A stretch of 64,000 bases of DNA, taken from Neisseria leonii. Its GTDB lineage: Bacteria > Pseudomonadota > Gammaproteobacteria > Burkholderiales > Neisseriaceae. The stretch spans positions 1,302,001 to 1,366,000 of the forward strand of contig NZ_CP145606.1 in NCBI RefSeq assembly GCF_028776105.2, read 5' to 3'. The notes below the pieces were generated by a model. That model saw only the letters and a program-made list of their open reading frames with translations, had not been told where the DNA came from and ran no database searches. Both the position numbers and the translations under genes were made by a program. How positions within the stretch are numbered: the stretch's first letter is position 1; each line of letters begins with the position of its first letter. Shown piece by piece: positions 8,865 to 17,769 of this stretch.

Positions 8865-9551
8865 CTAATCCACCAGCAGCGGCACCACAAAGGGTGCCAG
8901 CGCGGCCGTGATAATCCCGTTGAGAATCAGCCCCAGACTGGCATAGGCGGCAAACTTTTTGCTGCGCTCCAAAGACGCGGCAATCCCCATAGCGTGCGAA
9001 GCCGAACCCATCGACATGCCCTGCGACATCGGCCGGCGCACACGGCTGCGGCGCATAATCTGATAACCGGCCACCTGCCCCACCAAACCCGCCAAAATCA
9101 CCGTGGCCGCCGTAATCGGCGGAATACCGCCGATGGCTTTGGTGACTTCCAGCGCAATCGGCGTGGTAACGGATTTGGCCGCCAGACTCAGCATCACCTC
9201 GCGTCCCGAACCGGACATTTTCGCCAGCCAAACCACGCTGACCATGCCGGTGAGGCTGCCTGCCGTCTGCGACAGGATAATCGGCAGCCACTGCCTGCGG
9301 ATTTTGCCCCAGCTCAGATACAGCGGCACCGCCAGCCCCACCACCGCCGGTTTGAGCCAGAAATCGATATACTGCGCCGCCCCGTGATAAGTGGCATAGT
9401 CGATATCGAACAGGCGCAGGTAAACAATCACGGCAAACGTACTCCACGCCACCGGATTGACCAGCACGCTGCCGGTACGCGCACGCAGAATATTGACCAC
9501 CCAATACACAAACAGCGTCAGCCACAGCAGGGTAAAACTATGATTCAGCAC
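8865..9551 (-). CDS. lrgB: LrgB/CidB-family membrane protein
   Basis: 228 aa with about seven hydrophobic segments. The block SVTTPIALEVTKAIGG and the later MSMGSASHAMGIA are typical of LrgB/CidB/YohK. The family acts with LrgA as a holin/antiholin-like or small organic acid (pyruvate, glycolate) export system; which role applies here is unknown. Its start overlaps the end of lrgA by 14 bases, so the two are translationally linked. Confidence 0.9.
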   Translation of the reverse strand: MLNHSFTLLWLTLFVYWVVNILRARTGSVLVNPVAWSTFAVIVYLRLFDIDYATYHGAAQYIDFWLKPAVVGLAVPLYLSWGKIRRQWLPIILSQTAGSLTGMVSVVWLAKMSGSGREVMLSLAAKSVTTPIALEVTKAIGGIPPITAATVILAGLVGQVAGYQIMRRSRVRRPMSQGMSMGSASHAMGIAASLERSKKFAAYASLGLILNGIITAALAPFVVPLLVD

Positions 9552-9900
9552 GGCCGCCCTTTCCCTTGCGCAGCCATTCGTGCACTTTGCCGGTTACCAG
9601 CAGCACCGCCACCGTACTCAACACCGTTGCCGACACAATCGACCACAGATCCGACGCAATCAAATCCAGATAATTCATCACCGCCACACAGGGCGGCACC
9701 AGAAACAGCGACAGATTGGCCATTAACAGATCGGTCAGCCCCGACAGCCAGGATGCCTGAACCCAACCGGCCTGCAAAGCCGCAAACAGAAGGCCCAATC
9801 CGACAATACTGCCCGGCAGCGGCACACCGCTGAACAGCACCACACCCTCGCCCGCCGCCAAAAAACCGAAAATAATACACAAAGCCCGAATCAAAACCAT
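9538..9900 (-). CDS. lrgA: LrgA/CidA-family holin-like protein
   Basis: 120 aa using the ATG at 9900; the open frame extends 23 codons further but that stretch does not look like protein. Four hydrophobic helices, with FFSGVPLPGSIVG-like sequence (LFSGVPLPGSIVGLGLL) and FLVPPCVAVMNY, both hallmarks of the LrgA/CidA family. First gene of the lrgAB pair. Confidence 0.88.
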   Translation of the reverse strand: MVLIRALCIIFGFLAAGEGVVLFSGVPLPGSIVGLGLLFAALQAGWVQASWLSGLTDLLMANLSLFLVPPCVAVMNYLDLIASDLWSIVSATVLSTVAVLLVTGKVHEWLRKGKGGRAES

Positions 9901-9987
9901 AGTTCCGCGTCCCCAATGCACACAAGCGCGAACACAAAATATAAACACCATCTTAACAAAAATCAACAATCCGGCCGCACAAAACCG

Positions 9988-10034
9988 AAAGGCCGTCTGA
10001 AAAAAGCCCGACAGCCCTTTTCAGACGGCCTTTT
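9988..10034. terminator. Inverted DUS pair
   Basis: AAAGGCCGTCTGAAAA and TTTTCAGACGGCCTTTT around a 14-base loop, between the 70-aa gene and lrgA on the minus strand. Could end the NlpC-70aa transcript. Confidence 0.75.
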
Positions 10035-10047
10035 CATCGGCCTGCAC

Positions 10048-10260
10048 TCAGCGGTAGGGGTTTTCCAGCCCCGCCACCAGTGCCTGCAGATAATCGCGCA
10101 ACTGCGCCTCGCCGCACCCCATCAGGAGGGCGTCTTCAAATGCGTCCTGCGCCGTTTGGTACAGCTCGTCCATATTTTCGGTCATCACCTTGATTTTTTC
10201 GGTACACGACACCGGCGCACCGTCGTCGCCGTACCATTTCGGCATCTCGGGTTTGGCCAT
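10048..10260 (-). CDS. Conserved small acidic protein, function unknown
   Basis: 70 aa, soluble, helical and acidic, starting MAKPEMPKWYGDDG and ending NPYR. No known domain recognised. It resembles small hypothetical proteins common in Neisseria. AGGGG ribosome site 6 bases upstream, and it starts 10 bases after the NlpC/P60 gene stop, so it is the second gene of that operon. Confidence 0.7.
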   Translation of the reverse strand: MAKPEMPKWYGDDGAPVSCTEKIKVMTENMDELYQTAQDAFEDALLMGCGEAQLRDYLQALVAGLENPYR

Positions 10261-10270
10261 TCACACGCCC

Positions 10271-10780
10271 CTAAAAACTGTTCTGCACAGGCTGTACACG
10301 CCGCGCGGTAACATAACGCTTGCTCCAATACGGATTGCCCAGACTGACGATTTCCACACTTTTGCCGGTACGCGGCGCATGTACGAAACGGTTATTGCCG
10401 ATGTACAGCCCGACATGGGAAATCCGCCTGCCTGCCGTATTGAAAAATACCATATCGCCCGGCTGCAAATCGCCGCGCGCCACCGCGACACCCACCTTGG
10501 CCTGCTCTGCCGACGTACGCGGCAGGCTGACCTGCATGGTTCTGCCGAAAATATACTGCATCAGACCGCTGCAATCGAACCCCTTCGCCGGCGATGTCCC
10601 GCCTAAACGGTAGGTCACGCCGACCAGCCCCACCGCACCGAAAATCAGCGCATCGGTATCGGCAGTCTGTACGGTACGGACGGCCGCCGCTCCGTCCGTC
10701 AAATCATCGGCTGCCGCCTGTCCGCACAGCATCACGGCCGCCGGCAGCAGGGCAAAAAAACGTTTCCACTTCTCTGTCAT
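10271..10780 (-). CDS. NlpC/P60 family cell-wall hydrolase
   Basis: 169 aa from the ATG at 10780, which begins a signal peptide (MTEKWKRFFALLPAAVML, cleavage after GQAAA). ATGs at 10783 and 10789 are alternatives. The NlpC/P60 triad is visible: Cys in FDCSGLMQY, His in ISHVGLYIG and His in RFVHAPRTG. The family cleaves D-Glu-diaminopimelate peptide bonds in peptidoglycan, so it should act in the periplasm. Short, single-domain form, like neisserial NlpC/P60 lipoproteins but without a lipobox Cys. Confidence 0.9.
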   Translation of the reverse strand: MTEKWKRFFALLPAAVMLCGQAAADDLTDGAAAVRTVQTADTDALIFGAVGLVGVTYRLGGTSPAKGFDCSGLMQYIFGRTMQVSLPRTSAEQAKVGVAVARGDLQPGDMVFFNTAGRRISHVGLYIGNNRFVHAPRTGKSVEIVSLGNPYWSKRYVTARRVQPVQNSF

Positions 10781-10832
10781 CATTCCCATCCGTATTACGG
10801 CCGTCTGCTCATGCGAAACAGCAGACACAAGG

Positions 10833-10878
10833 CCTTTGCGGTAAGGATTTCCGCAGCGGAAAATCATTACCGCAAAGG
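10833..10878. repeat. 46-bp near-perfect palindrome between divergent genes
   Basis: CCTTTGCGGTAA (10833-10844) and TTACCGCAAAGG (10867-10878) are perfect inverted arms. The middle, GATTTCCGC/GCGGAAAATC, continues the pairing with one bulge and one mismatch. It lies in the divergent promoter region of the NlpC/P60 gene and ubiB. It contains no DUS. It could be an operator, a cruciform or the relic of a small inverted-repeat element. Confidence 0.75.
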
Positions 10879-10931
10879 TCTTCGCGGATTATGGTATGCT
10901 GCCTGCCTGAACGCACGTCCGGTACCGCAGC

Positions 10932-12575
10932 ATGATGATCCCCACCCTTCTGGCTTTGCGCGACTTTTCCCGTATGCGCGAAATCGTCGCCGTTCTGAGC
11001 AAATACGGCTTGGGCGAGTTTGTCCGGCGCATCAAATTGGCGGGCAGTCCGTCCGATGCCGCCGATGAGGCAGGCAACCGTTACCTGAGCACGCCGCGCC
11101 GTTTCCGGCTGGCTTTTGAAGAGCTGGGGCCGACGTTTATCAAACTGGGGCAGATTTTATCGACCCGTGTCGATATTTTCAACGCCGAATGGATTGAAGA
11201 GTTCGAGCGTTTACAGAGCAATGTCTCCCCTATAGACGGCGCGGAAATTCCCGCCGTCATGGCCGCCGCCCTCGGCCGCGACCCCGAAGAAGTCTTCCTC
11301 AGCATCGACAGCCGCCCCATCGGCAGTGCCTCCATCGCCCAAGTCCACCGTGCCGTCCTGCACAGCGGACAGACGGTTGCCGTGAAAATCAAACGCCCCG
11401 ACATCGACAAACTGATTCACGCAGATTTACGCATTCTTAACCATCTGGCCGCCCTGATTGAATCGGAAATTCCCGAAAGCCGCCGCTACCGCCCTGTACA
11501 GATGATGCAGTATTTCGCGCGCAGCCTGGCCAGAGAAACCGATTTGTCGGTTGAAATACGCTATATGCAGCGCTTTGCCTCGGCGTTTTCCGGCCACGGT
11601 GCCGTCTGTATTCCCAAAGTCTATGCCGAATATTCCGGCCGCCGGATGGTGGTGCAGGAATACATCGCCGACACGCTGCTCGCCCATACAGACATTTCCG
11701 CCCTGCCTGCCGGACGGCGCACCGAATGGGCGCACACGCTGACCGATACGCTGTTTACCATGATACTCGAACACGGCTTTTTCCATGCCGACCCGCACCC
11801 GGGCAATATCTTCATCGGAGAAAACGGCCGCATCACACTGATCGACTACGGTTTGGTCGGCCATCTGTCGGCCGAGCGCCGCCGCGAAATCACCGACTTG
11901 ATTCAGGCTCTGATAGCACGCGATGCGGCCGCCATTCAATACGTACTGAGCAATTGGGCGCAGGGCGATCTGCCCGACGAAAGCCTGCTGGGTGCGGACG
12001 TGCTGGAAATGCTGCTCAACTACGAGCATACACCGGTACGCGACCTGCGCATCAGCCAAGTCATCAACGATATTACCCATCTGATGCGCGAACACCGGCT
12101 CACGCTGCCGGGCGACTTGGTCATGCTGTTCAAAGCACTGATTACGCTGGAAGGTGTAGTCAAACAGCTGGACGGCGGCACCGAACTGTTCGCGCGTGCC
12201 AAACCGATTGTACTGGCGCAACTCCGCCGCCGCGCCTCGCCGCATGAATGGCTGGGCAAAACCCGCAGCCGCCGCTTCCTGCTGCGGCGCGCCGTATCCG
12301 ACCTGCCGCACAATCTGCTGCAACTGTCGCGCCGTATCCAAAGCGGCCGTTTCAGCGTCAATCTCGACGTCAAACGGATAGACGACCTCAACCACCAGCT
12401 AGACCGCACAGCCAACCGCCTGACCATGGGCATCGTTACCGCCGCCCTGATTATCGGCTCTTCCATTGTGATGAGTACGGGAAACGGCCGTCTGCTCGGC
12501 CTGCTGGGTTACCTGCTGGCCTTTGCCAACAGCCTGTGGATTATCTGGTCGATCTGGCGTTCGGGCAAACACTGA
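10932..12575 (+). CDS. ubiB: Ubiquinone biosynthesis regulatory kinase-like protein UbiB
   Basis: 547 aa, an ABC1/ADCK/UbiB atypical kinase required for aerobic ubiquinone synthesis. The KxGQ motif is in FIKLGQILSTR, the Ala-rich loop in GSASIAQVHRA, the catalytic-loop equivalent in HADPHPGNIF, and the metal-binding Asp in LIDYGLVG. Two hydrophobic C-terminal helices (about residues 495-540) would anchor it in the inner membrane. Tandem ATGs at 10932 and 10935. Confidence 0.95.
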   Translation: MMIPTLLALRDFSRMREIVAVLSKYGLGEFVRRIKLAGSPSDAADEAGNRYLSTPRRFRLAFEELGPTFIKLGQILSTRVDIFNAEWIEEFERLQSNVSPIDGAEIPAVMAAALGRDPEEVFLSIDSRPIGSASIAQVHRAVLHSGQTVAVKIKRPDIDKLIHADLRILNHLAALIESEIPESRRYRPVQMMQYFARSLARETDLSVEIRYMQRFASAFSGHGAVCIPKVYAEYSGRRMVVQEYIADTLLAHTDISALPAGRRTEWAHTLTDTLFTMILEHGFFHADPHPGNIFIGENGRITLIDYGLVGHLSAERRREITDLIQALIARDAAAIQYVLSNWAQGDLPDESLLGADVLEMLLNYEHTPVRDLRISQVINDITHLMREHRLTLPGDLVMLFKALITLEGVVKQLDGGTELFARAKPIVLAQLRRRASPHEWLGKTRSRRFLLRRAVSDLPHNLLQLSRRIQSGRFSVNLDVKRIDDLNHQLDRTANRLTMGIVTAALIIGSSIVMSTGNGRLLGLLGYLLAFANSLWIIWSIWRSGKH

Positions 12576-12586
12576 TACCGCCGGAA

Positions 12587-12625
12587 AAGGCCGTCTGAAA
12601 ACGCATGGTGTTTTCAGACGGCCTT
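12587..12625. terminator. Inverted DUS pair between ubiB and grxC
   Basis: AAGGCCGTCTGAAAAC and GTTTTCAGACGGCCTT around GCATGGT, between convergent genes. A further single DUS follows at about 12639. Confidence 0.8.
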
Positions 12626-12652
12626 CGGCACACCGGATTCAGACGGCCGGCA

Positions 12653-12916
12653 TCAGCCTTTTCCGTGCAGCAGCGGCAGCAGGCCGCCCGCCTGATGCAG
12701 CGCGCGCAGGTCGGTAAAGCCGCCGACGTGGGTGTCGCCGATAAAAATCTGCGGCACGGTGCGGGTGGCAGTTTCCTCGACCATTTTGCGGAACGCCCCG
12801 GGGTCGGACTGCTGCGTGATTTCCTCAATCTGCATCACGCCCACCTGCGCCAGCAGCTGCTTGGCCATCACACAATACGGACAATGGGAGCCGGAATATA
12901 CAGTAACTTTCTGCAT
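12653..12916 (-). CDS. grxC: Glutaredoxin 3
   Basis: 87 aa. Dithiol glutaredoxin with active site CPYC near residue 12, TVPQIFIG (cis-Pro loop) and HVGGFTDLRAL (glutathione site). Reduces protein disulfides and glutathione mixed disulfides. Start at 12916 chosen because it gives MQKVTVYSG and has AAAGG 9 bases upstream; the longer open frame upstream is not protein-like. Confidence 0.95.
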   Translation of the reverse strand: MQKVTVYSGSHCPYCVMAKQLLAQVGVMQIEEITQQSDPGAFRKMVEETATRTVPQIFIGDTHVGGFTDLRALHQAGGLLPLLHGKG

Positions 12917-12986
12917 CGGAAAAACCTTTCTGTCAAATATCGGTCGGCACATCATACGGATACCGCACCGCAGCCGTACCGTCCGT

Positions 12987-13550
12987 TCAACGCAGCCGTA
13001 TGCCGCTGCGCCAATCAACGATTTCGCTCGGCCGTTTGGCACCGCCGGTGCGGCCGCCGACGATTTTCACCTGACGGCCGAACTGGCGGCGCACCTCGCG
13101 CTCGCTGCGGCAGGGACGTTTGCCCGCACGGTTGCACGATGTGGACACCAATGCCGAACCGGCACGGCGGCACAAAACCCGGGCGGCGGCATGGTCGGGA
13201 ACCCTGACGGCCAAAACGTCCCGACCCCGGCCGCGCAGCGCCGGCAGCACCCGCCGCCCCGCCGCCAGCAAAAAAGTTTGGCGCGCCGGCCAAATCTGCG
13301 CCAACCGCCCTGCCGTATCGGGCGGCAGCGCCGCCAGCCACGGCTGCAACTGGCCGACACCGGCACCGATGACAATCATGCCTTTGTGCTGCGGCCGTTT
13401 TTTCAGCCGCATCAGACGCACCAAAGCCCGCGCATGGCCGGGCAGACAGCCCAAACCGTAGCTCGATTCGGTGGGGTATGCGACCAAACCGCCGCGCTGC
13501 AAATGCCGCCGCAGGCTTCGGCCGGCCGCTTCGGACAAACGGGTTTCCAT
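12987..13550 (-). CDS. tsaC: Threonylcarbamoyl-AMP synthase (TsaC/Sua5/YrdC family)
   Basis: 187 aa. Makes threonylcarbamoyl-AMP for t6A37 in tRNA. GGLVAYPTESSYGLGC, the basic LKKRPQHKGM motif and STSCNRAGKRP (ATP site) match the single-domain YrdC type. It is unusually Arg-rich toward the C-terminus. The partner tsaB is at 58.8 kb. Confidence 0.93.
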   Translation of the reverse strand: METRLSEAAGRSLRRHLQRGGLVAYPTESSYGLGCLPGHARALVRLMRLKKRPQHKGMIVIGAGVGQLQPWLAALPPDTAGRLAQIWPARQTFLLAAGRRVLPALRGRGRDVLAVRVPDHAAARVLCRRAGSALVSTSCNRAGKRPCRSEREVRRQFGRQVKIVGGRTGGAKRPSEIVDWRSGIRLR

Positions 13551-13682
13551 AAAACGGTGCGGGCAAAAGCGTGATTGTACACGATTCAGACGGCCTGTCC
13601 GCCCGCTGCGTCCGAAAGGCCGTCTGAAACGGGGTGCATACTGTGCGATAAAACGGCCGTGCCGGGCGGATTGTCCGTCACA

Positions 13683-13715
13683 CCCGAAACCCGCCGTGCT
13701 GCGGGCGGGTTTCGG
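13683..13715 (-). terminator. GC-rich hairpin past the AGCS transporter
   Basis: CCCGAAACCCGCC and GGCGGGTTTCGGG around a short loop, 7 bases beyond the transporter stop codon on the minus strand. No U tract, so termination is likely but not certain. A DUS precedes it at 13617. Confidence 0.6.
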
Positions 13716-13721
13716 GCCGGT

Positions 13722-15170
13722 TTAACGCCGGTGGCGGCGCGCATATTCCACCCAGAAATCGGCACCGTCTATTCCCGCCGCACGCGGGTCGAATACCGGA
13801 TCGATACCGGCTTTGCGCTGGCGGTCGTAATCGCGCAGCGCGCGCAGGGCGGGTCTGCTCAGCAAAACGATGGCAATCAGGTTCAAATAGCACATACTGC
13901 CGAAACCGATGTCGCCCAAGCCCCACATCAAACCGGCCGACTGGACGCTGCCCGCGAACACCACCGCCAGAAACACCAGCCGCAACGCTCTGCCCAGCAG
14001 CGGGTATTTCAGCTTTTGATCCAGATACAGCAGCGCCGTTTCAGCGATGTAGTAATAAGCCATCAGACAGGTGAAGGCGAAAAAGAAAATGCCGACGGCG
14101 ACAAAAATCCCGCCGAAACTGCCGAACACCGTACCCAAGGCTGCCTGCGTGTAGGCCGCACCTGCGGCCACGCCGGGAATGTTCGCCACCAGCGGCGTAT
14201 CCATACCGGGCGACTGCACATTATACATGCCGGTAATCAGAATCATCACAGCGGTGGCACTGCACACCACAACGGTATCGATGTACACCGAAAACCCCTG
14301 CACCAAACCCTGTTTGACGGGGTGGCTGACTTCGGCCGCCGCCGAGCTGAACGTTGCCTCGCCCGCACCGGCCACATTGGAAAACACCGCACGGCGCACG
14401 CCCCAAGCCACGGCCGTGCCGACCATGCCGCCGAACAGCGCATCGGTACCGAACGCACTGCCGACAATCAGGCCGACCGTCTCGGGAATACGGCCGGCAT
14501 GGGCAACCAGCACCACCAGCATCAGGCAGACATAGCCCAACGCCATCAGCGGGATAATGCGGTCGGCGGCGCGGGCGATGCGTTTCGTACCGCCGAAAAT
14601 CAGAAATGCCAGGAAAAGGCTGACCGCCGCCCCGGTTACCCATGACGGCAGACCGAAGGCCTGATCAAACGAAGCGGCGATGGTATTGGCCTGAATCCCC
14701 GGCACCAGCACGCCGTAACTGAGGCAGATGACCACTGCCACCAGCACGGCAAAACCTTTCAACTTCAAACCTTTCTCAATATAGTAAGGCGAACCGCCCC
14801 GGTATTCCGTACCGACTTCGGTTTTATAAATCTGCGCCAGCGTCGATTCGGTAAAAGCGGCGGCTGCGCCCAAAAGCGCCATCACCACCATCCAGAACAC
14901 CGCACCCGGCCCGCCTGCCGCAATCGCGGTGGCGACACCGGCGATATTGCCGACACCGATGCGTCCCGACAGCGACATACAGAACGCCTGAAACGGCGAA
15001 ATGCCCGCCCCCGATTCCTGCCGCTCGCGCAGCAGGCGGATCATCTCGGGCAGATAGCGGAACTGCACGCCCCGGGTGGCCAGCGTAAAATACAGGCCGA
15101 CGGCCAAAGCCAGATACACCAGGCCGTTGCCCCAGATATAGTCCACCAGCGTATTTACCATTTGTTCCAT
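13722..15170 (-). CDS. Sodium:alanine symporter family (AGCS) transporter
   Basis: 482 aa with about 10-11 membrane helices. SGRIGVGNIAGVATAIAAGGPGAVFWM is the AGCS signature region, and GTAVAWGVRRAVFSNVAGAGE is the second conserved block. Start at 15170 has GGAGAAAA 6 bases upstream. AGCS members import alanine, glycine or imino acids with sodium. Its place beside the hydroxyproline-degradation genes suggests hydroxyproline or proline uptake, which is inference. Separated from them by 230 bases of repeats, so it probably has its own promoter. Confidence 0.9.
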   Translation of the reverse strand: MEQMVNTLVDYIWGNGLVYLALAVGLYFTLATRGVQFRYLPEMIRLLRERQESGAGISPFQAFCMSLSGRIGVGNIAGVATAIAAGGPGAVFWMVVMALLGAAAAFTESTLAQIYKTEVGTEYRGGSPYYIEKGLKLKGFAVLVAVVICLSYGVLVPGIQANTIAASFDQAFGLPSWVTGAAVSLFLAFLIFGGTKRIARAADRIIPLMALGYVCLMLVVLVAHAGRIPETVGLIVGSAFGTDALFGGMVGTAVAWGVRRAVFSNVAGAGEATFSSAAAEVSHPVKQGLVQGFSVYIDTVVVCSATAVMILITGMYNVQSPGMDTPLVANIPGVAAGAAYTQAALGTVFGSFGGIFVAVGIFFFAFTCLMAYYYIAETALLYLDQKLKYPLLGRALRLVFLAVVFAGSVQSAGLMWGLGDIGFGSMCYLNLIAIVLLSRPALRALRDYDRQRKAGIDPVFDPRAAGIDGADFWVEYARRHRR

Positions 15171-15230
15171 CTTTTTCTCCTTTTTATTGTCCGCCGCAAC
15201 CGTCGCGGCTGCGGCATTTTTTGACGGCAC

Positions 15231-15402
15231 CGCCTGCTTTCAGACGGCCGTCACCGTTCCCGATGTCGGATACAGAGTATCCGACCTACACGGTTAAACC
15301 ATCACGGTAGGTCGGATTCTCGAATCCGACACAGGCCGTCTGAAAACAGATCGACAGATGACGGATTACAGTTGTCGGATACCGAGTATCCGGCCTACGC
15401 GG
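15231..15402. repeat. GTCGGAT palindromes and DUS
   Basis: Palindrome copies at about 15265-15289 and 15373-15397, and the GGTCGGATTCTCGAATCCGA form at about 15307-15330, with DUS at about 15240 and 15333. No gene. Confidence 0.7.
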
Positions 15403-16872
15403 TTATGCCATCAGCCAGACGGTTTTGGTCTGCGTGTACTGCTCGAACGCTTCCACGCCTTTGTCGCGGCCGCCGAAGCCCGACTGCTTGTAACCGCCGA
15501 ACGGGGTGGCGATGCTGCCTTCGGAGAAACCGTTCACCGATACCGTACCTGCCTGAATCCGGCGGGCAACCCGGTGGGCGCGGCCGATGTCGGCGGTGTA
15601 GAACGAAGCGGCCAGCCCGTAATCGGAACGGTTGGCCAGCCGCACTGCTTCTTCCTCATCCTCAAATACCGTAACCGCCAAAACAGGGCCGAATATTTCT
15701 TCTTTGAAAACCGTCATCTCCTCGGTAACACCGTCGATAATCGCCGGAGCGAAATACCAACCGTCGCCGGTTCGACCGCCGGTAACCAAACGGCCGCCCT
15801 CTTGCAGCGCGGTATCGAAATAGCGGCACACTTTCTCGAAATGCGCCTGCTCCACCAGCGGGCCGAGATTGGTTTCGGGCAAACGCGGGTCGCCGACCTT
15901 CCAATTCTGTTTCAGGCCGTCTGAAAGTTTGGCCAGCAGGCTGTCTTTGACGCGCGCATCGACAATCAGGCGCGAACCGCAACTGCAATTTTCGCCCATG
16001 TTCCAGAATGCGGCGGCCAGAATCGAGGGCACGGCCTTGTCCAGATCGGCATCGGCAAACACAATCTGCGGGCTTTTGCCGCCGCATTCGAGCACGATTT
16101 CTTTCAGATTGCTCTGCGCCGAATATTCCAGAAAGTAACGGCCGACTTCGGTGGAACCGGTAAAGGCCACCATATCCACATCGTGATGCAGCCCCAGCGC
16201 GCGGCCGGCGGTTTCGCCCAAACCGCACACCAGCGTCAGCGCGCCTTCCGGCACACCCGCCTCGTGCGCCAGCTGTACCATGCGGCAGGCACTCATCGAA
16301 GTCAGCTCGGCCGGTTTCACAATCACGGAATTGCCCGCCGCCAGCGCGGGTACGACTTTCCATGCAAACATCTGGGCGGGGAAATTCCACGGCAGTACCG
16401 CACCGACCACGCCGACCGGCTCCTGCACAATCAGCCCCAGCGCATCATTGCCCGAAGGTGCTACGCGGCCGAAGGCTTTATCGACATATTCGGCATAGAA
16501 ATAAAAAGTTTCGACCGTGGCGGGCATATCGGTATTCAGGCATTCGCTGATGGGTTTGCCCGCCTCGATGCAGTCCAAGGCCGCCAACTCTTCGGCGTGC
16601 GCTTCGACCAGCTGCGCCCACCGCAGCAGCACGGCGCGCTTTTCGGCCGGGCTTTTGTCCGCCCACAGGCCGTCTGAAAAAGCACTGCGCGCCGCACGTA
16701 CGGCCGCATCGATGTCTTCCGCACCGCCGTCGGCAATGTAGCCGATGAGCGAGTTGTCGATAGGGGTGCGGTTTTCCAGTTTTTTGCCCGAATCGGTGTG
16801 GCCGGGAATCAGATGCCCCGCCCACAGGCTGCCTGCCCGGGCAGTGTCGAAAATGTCCTGTACTGTTTTCAT
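15403..16872 (-). CDS. NAD(P)-dependent aldehyde dehydrogenase, probable 2-oxoglutarate semialdehyde dehydrogenase
   Basis: 489 aa, full-length ALDH. The general-base Glu is in LECGGKSPQIV, the catalytic Cys in GENCSCGSR, and the dinucleotide site in FTGSTEVG. It resembles PuuC-type enzymes. Its position last in an operon with a hydroxyproline epimerase, FAD dehydrogenase and DapA-like deaminase makes 2-oxoglutarate semialdehyde the best substrate guess. It would complete conversion of hydroxyproline to 2-oxoglutarate. AAGGAGAG sits just upstream of tandem ATGs at 16875 and 16872. Confidence 0.88.
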   Translation of the reverse strand: MKTVQDIFDTARAGSLWAGHLIPGHTDSGKKLENRTPIDNSLIGYIADGGAEDIDAAVRAARSAFSDGLWADKSPAEKRAVLLRWAQLVEAHAEELAALDCIEAGKPISECLNTDMPATVETFYFYAEYVDKAFGRVAPSGNDALGLIVQEPVGVVGAVLPWNFPAQMFAWKVVPALAAGNSVIVKPAELTSMSACRMVQLAHEAGVPEGALTLVCGLGETAGRALGLHHDVDMVAFTGSTEVGRYFLEYSAQSNLKEIVLECGGKSPQIVFADADLDKAVPSILAAAFWNMGENCSCGSRLIVDARVKDSLLAKLSDGLKQNWKVGDPRLPETNLGPLVEQAHFEKVCRYFDTALQEGGRLVTGGRTGDGWYFAPAIIDGVTEEMTVFKEEIFGPVLAVTVFEDEEEAVRLANRSDYGLAASFYTADIGRAHRVARRIQAGTVSVNGFSEGSIATPFGGYKQSGFGGRDKGVEAFEQYTQTKTVWLMA

Positions 16873-16885
16873 CATGCTCTCCTTG

Positions 16886-17749
16886 TCAATGAAGCAAAGC
16901 TGCAAATTCGGCCGCTTCCGCCGCGCTCAGGTTGTGCAGCGGCAGGCGCACCCGTCCGGCGGGTTTCGTGCCGTTCAGGCAGCCGATTTTGGCTTTTTGG
17001 TTGTAACCGCCCGACTCCATCGAGTGCAGGGCGGGATAAAGCGTGTCGAAAATGGCACGCGCGGTGTCCCAATCCCCTTCCTGCGCGGCGCGGAACAAAG
17101 CCACCTGCTCGCCGGGGAACACATTGGCCGCCCCCGCAATCCAGCTTTTCACGCCCCAGAAGAAAAAATCCAAAGGCTGGTCGTCGCAGCCGCATATCAC
17201 TTGGAAATCGTCGAAACCGGCCTGAATCAGGCGCAGTGCGTCGGAAAAACTGCCGCTGCTCTCTTTGATGCCGACAATATTCGGGTGTCCGGCCAGATGC
17301 GCCACGGTTTCAAACGTCAGGCCCACACCGACGCGGGCGGGAAAGTTGTACAGAATCACCGGCAGATCGGTTTGCGATGCCGCATATTCAAAATGTTCGA
17401 TGATGCCCTGCTGCGACGGCAGACTGTACGGCGGTGCCGAAAGCATCAGTCCGTCGTACCCCAACTCCTTGGCACGGACAGCGCGGCGGGCGGCGGTTTC
17501 GCTCGACATACCGCTGATGCCCGCAATCAGCGTGCAGCGTCCGGCGGCGGCCTGAACAATGGTGGCCAGCACGGTTTCGCGCTCTTCTTCCGACAAGGCG
17601 TAATACTCGCCCGTGGTGCCGCAGGCGACGATGCCGCGCACGCCTTTGGCGATAAAGGCGTCCACCAGCTCCGCCAACAGCGCGGTATCCACGCGGTTAT
17701 CGTCGGTAAACGGGGTCACAATCGGTACCAAAATCCCTTCGATATTCAT
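16886..17749 (-). CDS. DapA-family aldolase, probable 1-pyrroline-4-hydroxy-2-carboxylate deaminase
   Basis: 287 aa, TIM-barrel of the DHDPS/NAL family. The Schiff-base Lys is K162 (IVGIKESSG), the conserved Tyr is Y134 (LYNFP), and GTTGEYYAL is the substrate loop. Start at 17749 with AAGGAG 7 bases upstream; the frame stays open far upstream but that is antisense shadow. Within this operon the likely reaction is deamination and dehydration of pyrroline-4-hydroxy-2-carboxylate to 2-oxoglutarate semialdehyde (LhpC). Lysine synthesis is the less likely alternative. Confidence 0.85.
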   Translation of the reverse strand: MNIEGILVPIVTPFTDDNRVDTALLAELVDAFIAKGVRGIVACGTTGEYYALSEEERETVLATIVQAAAGRCTLIAGISGMSSETAARRAVRAKELGYDGLMLSAPPYSLPSQQGIIEHFEYAASQTDLPVILYNFPARVGVGLTFETVAHLAGHPNIVGIKESSGSFSDALRLIQAGFDDFQVICGCDDQPLDFFFWGVKSWIAGAANVFPGEQVALFRAAQEGDWDTARAIFDTLYPALHSMESGGYNQKAKIGCLNGTKPAGRVRLPLHNLSAAEAAEFAALLH

Positions 17750-17769
17750 AAACACTCCTTGGTATACAG

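Noticed and set aside
13575..14645. 356-codon frame antisense to the AGCS transporter
   Set aside because: Shadow frame rich in His, Arg and Gln; the minus strand has full-length family motifs.
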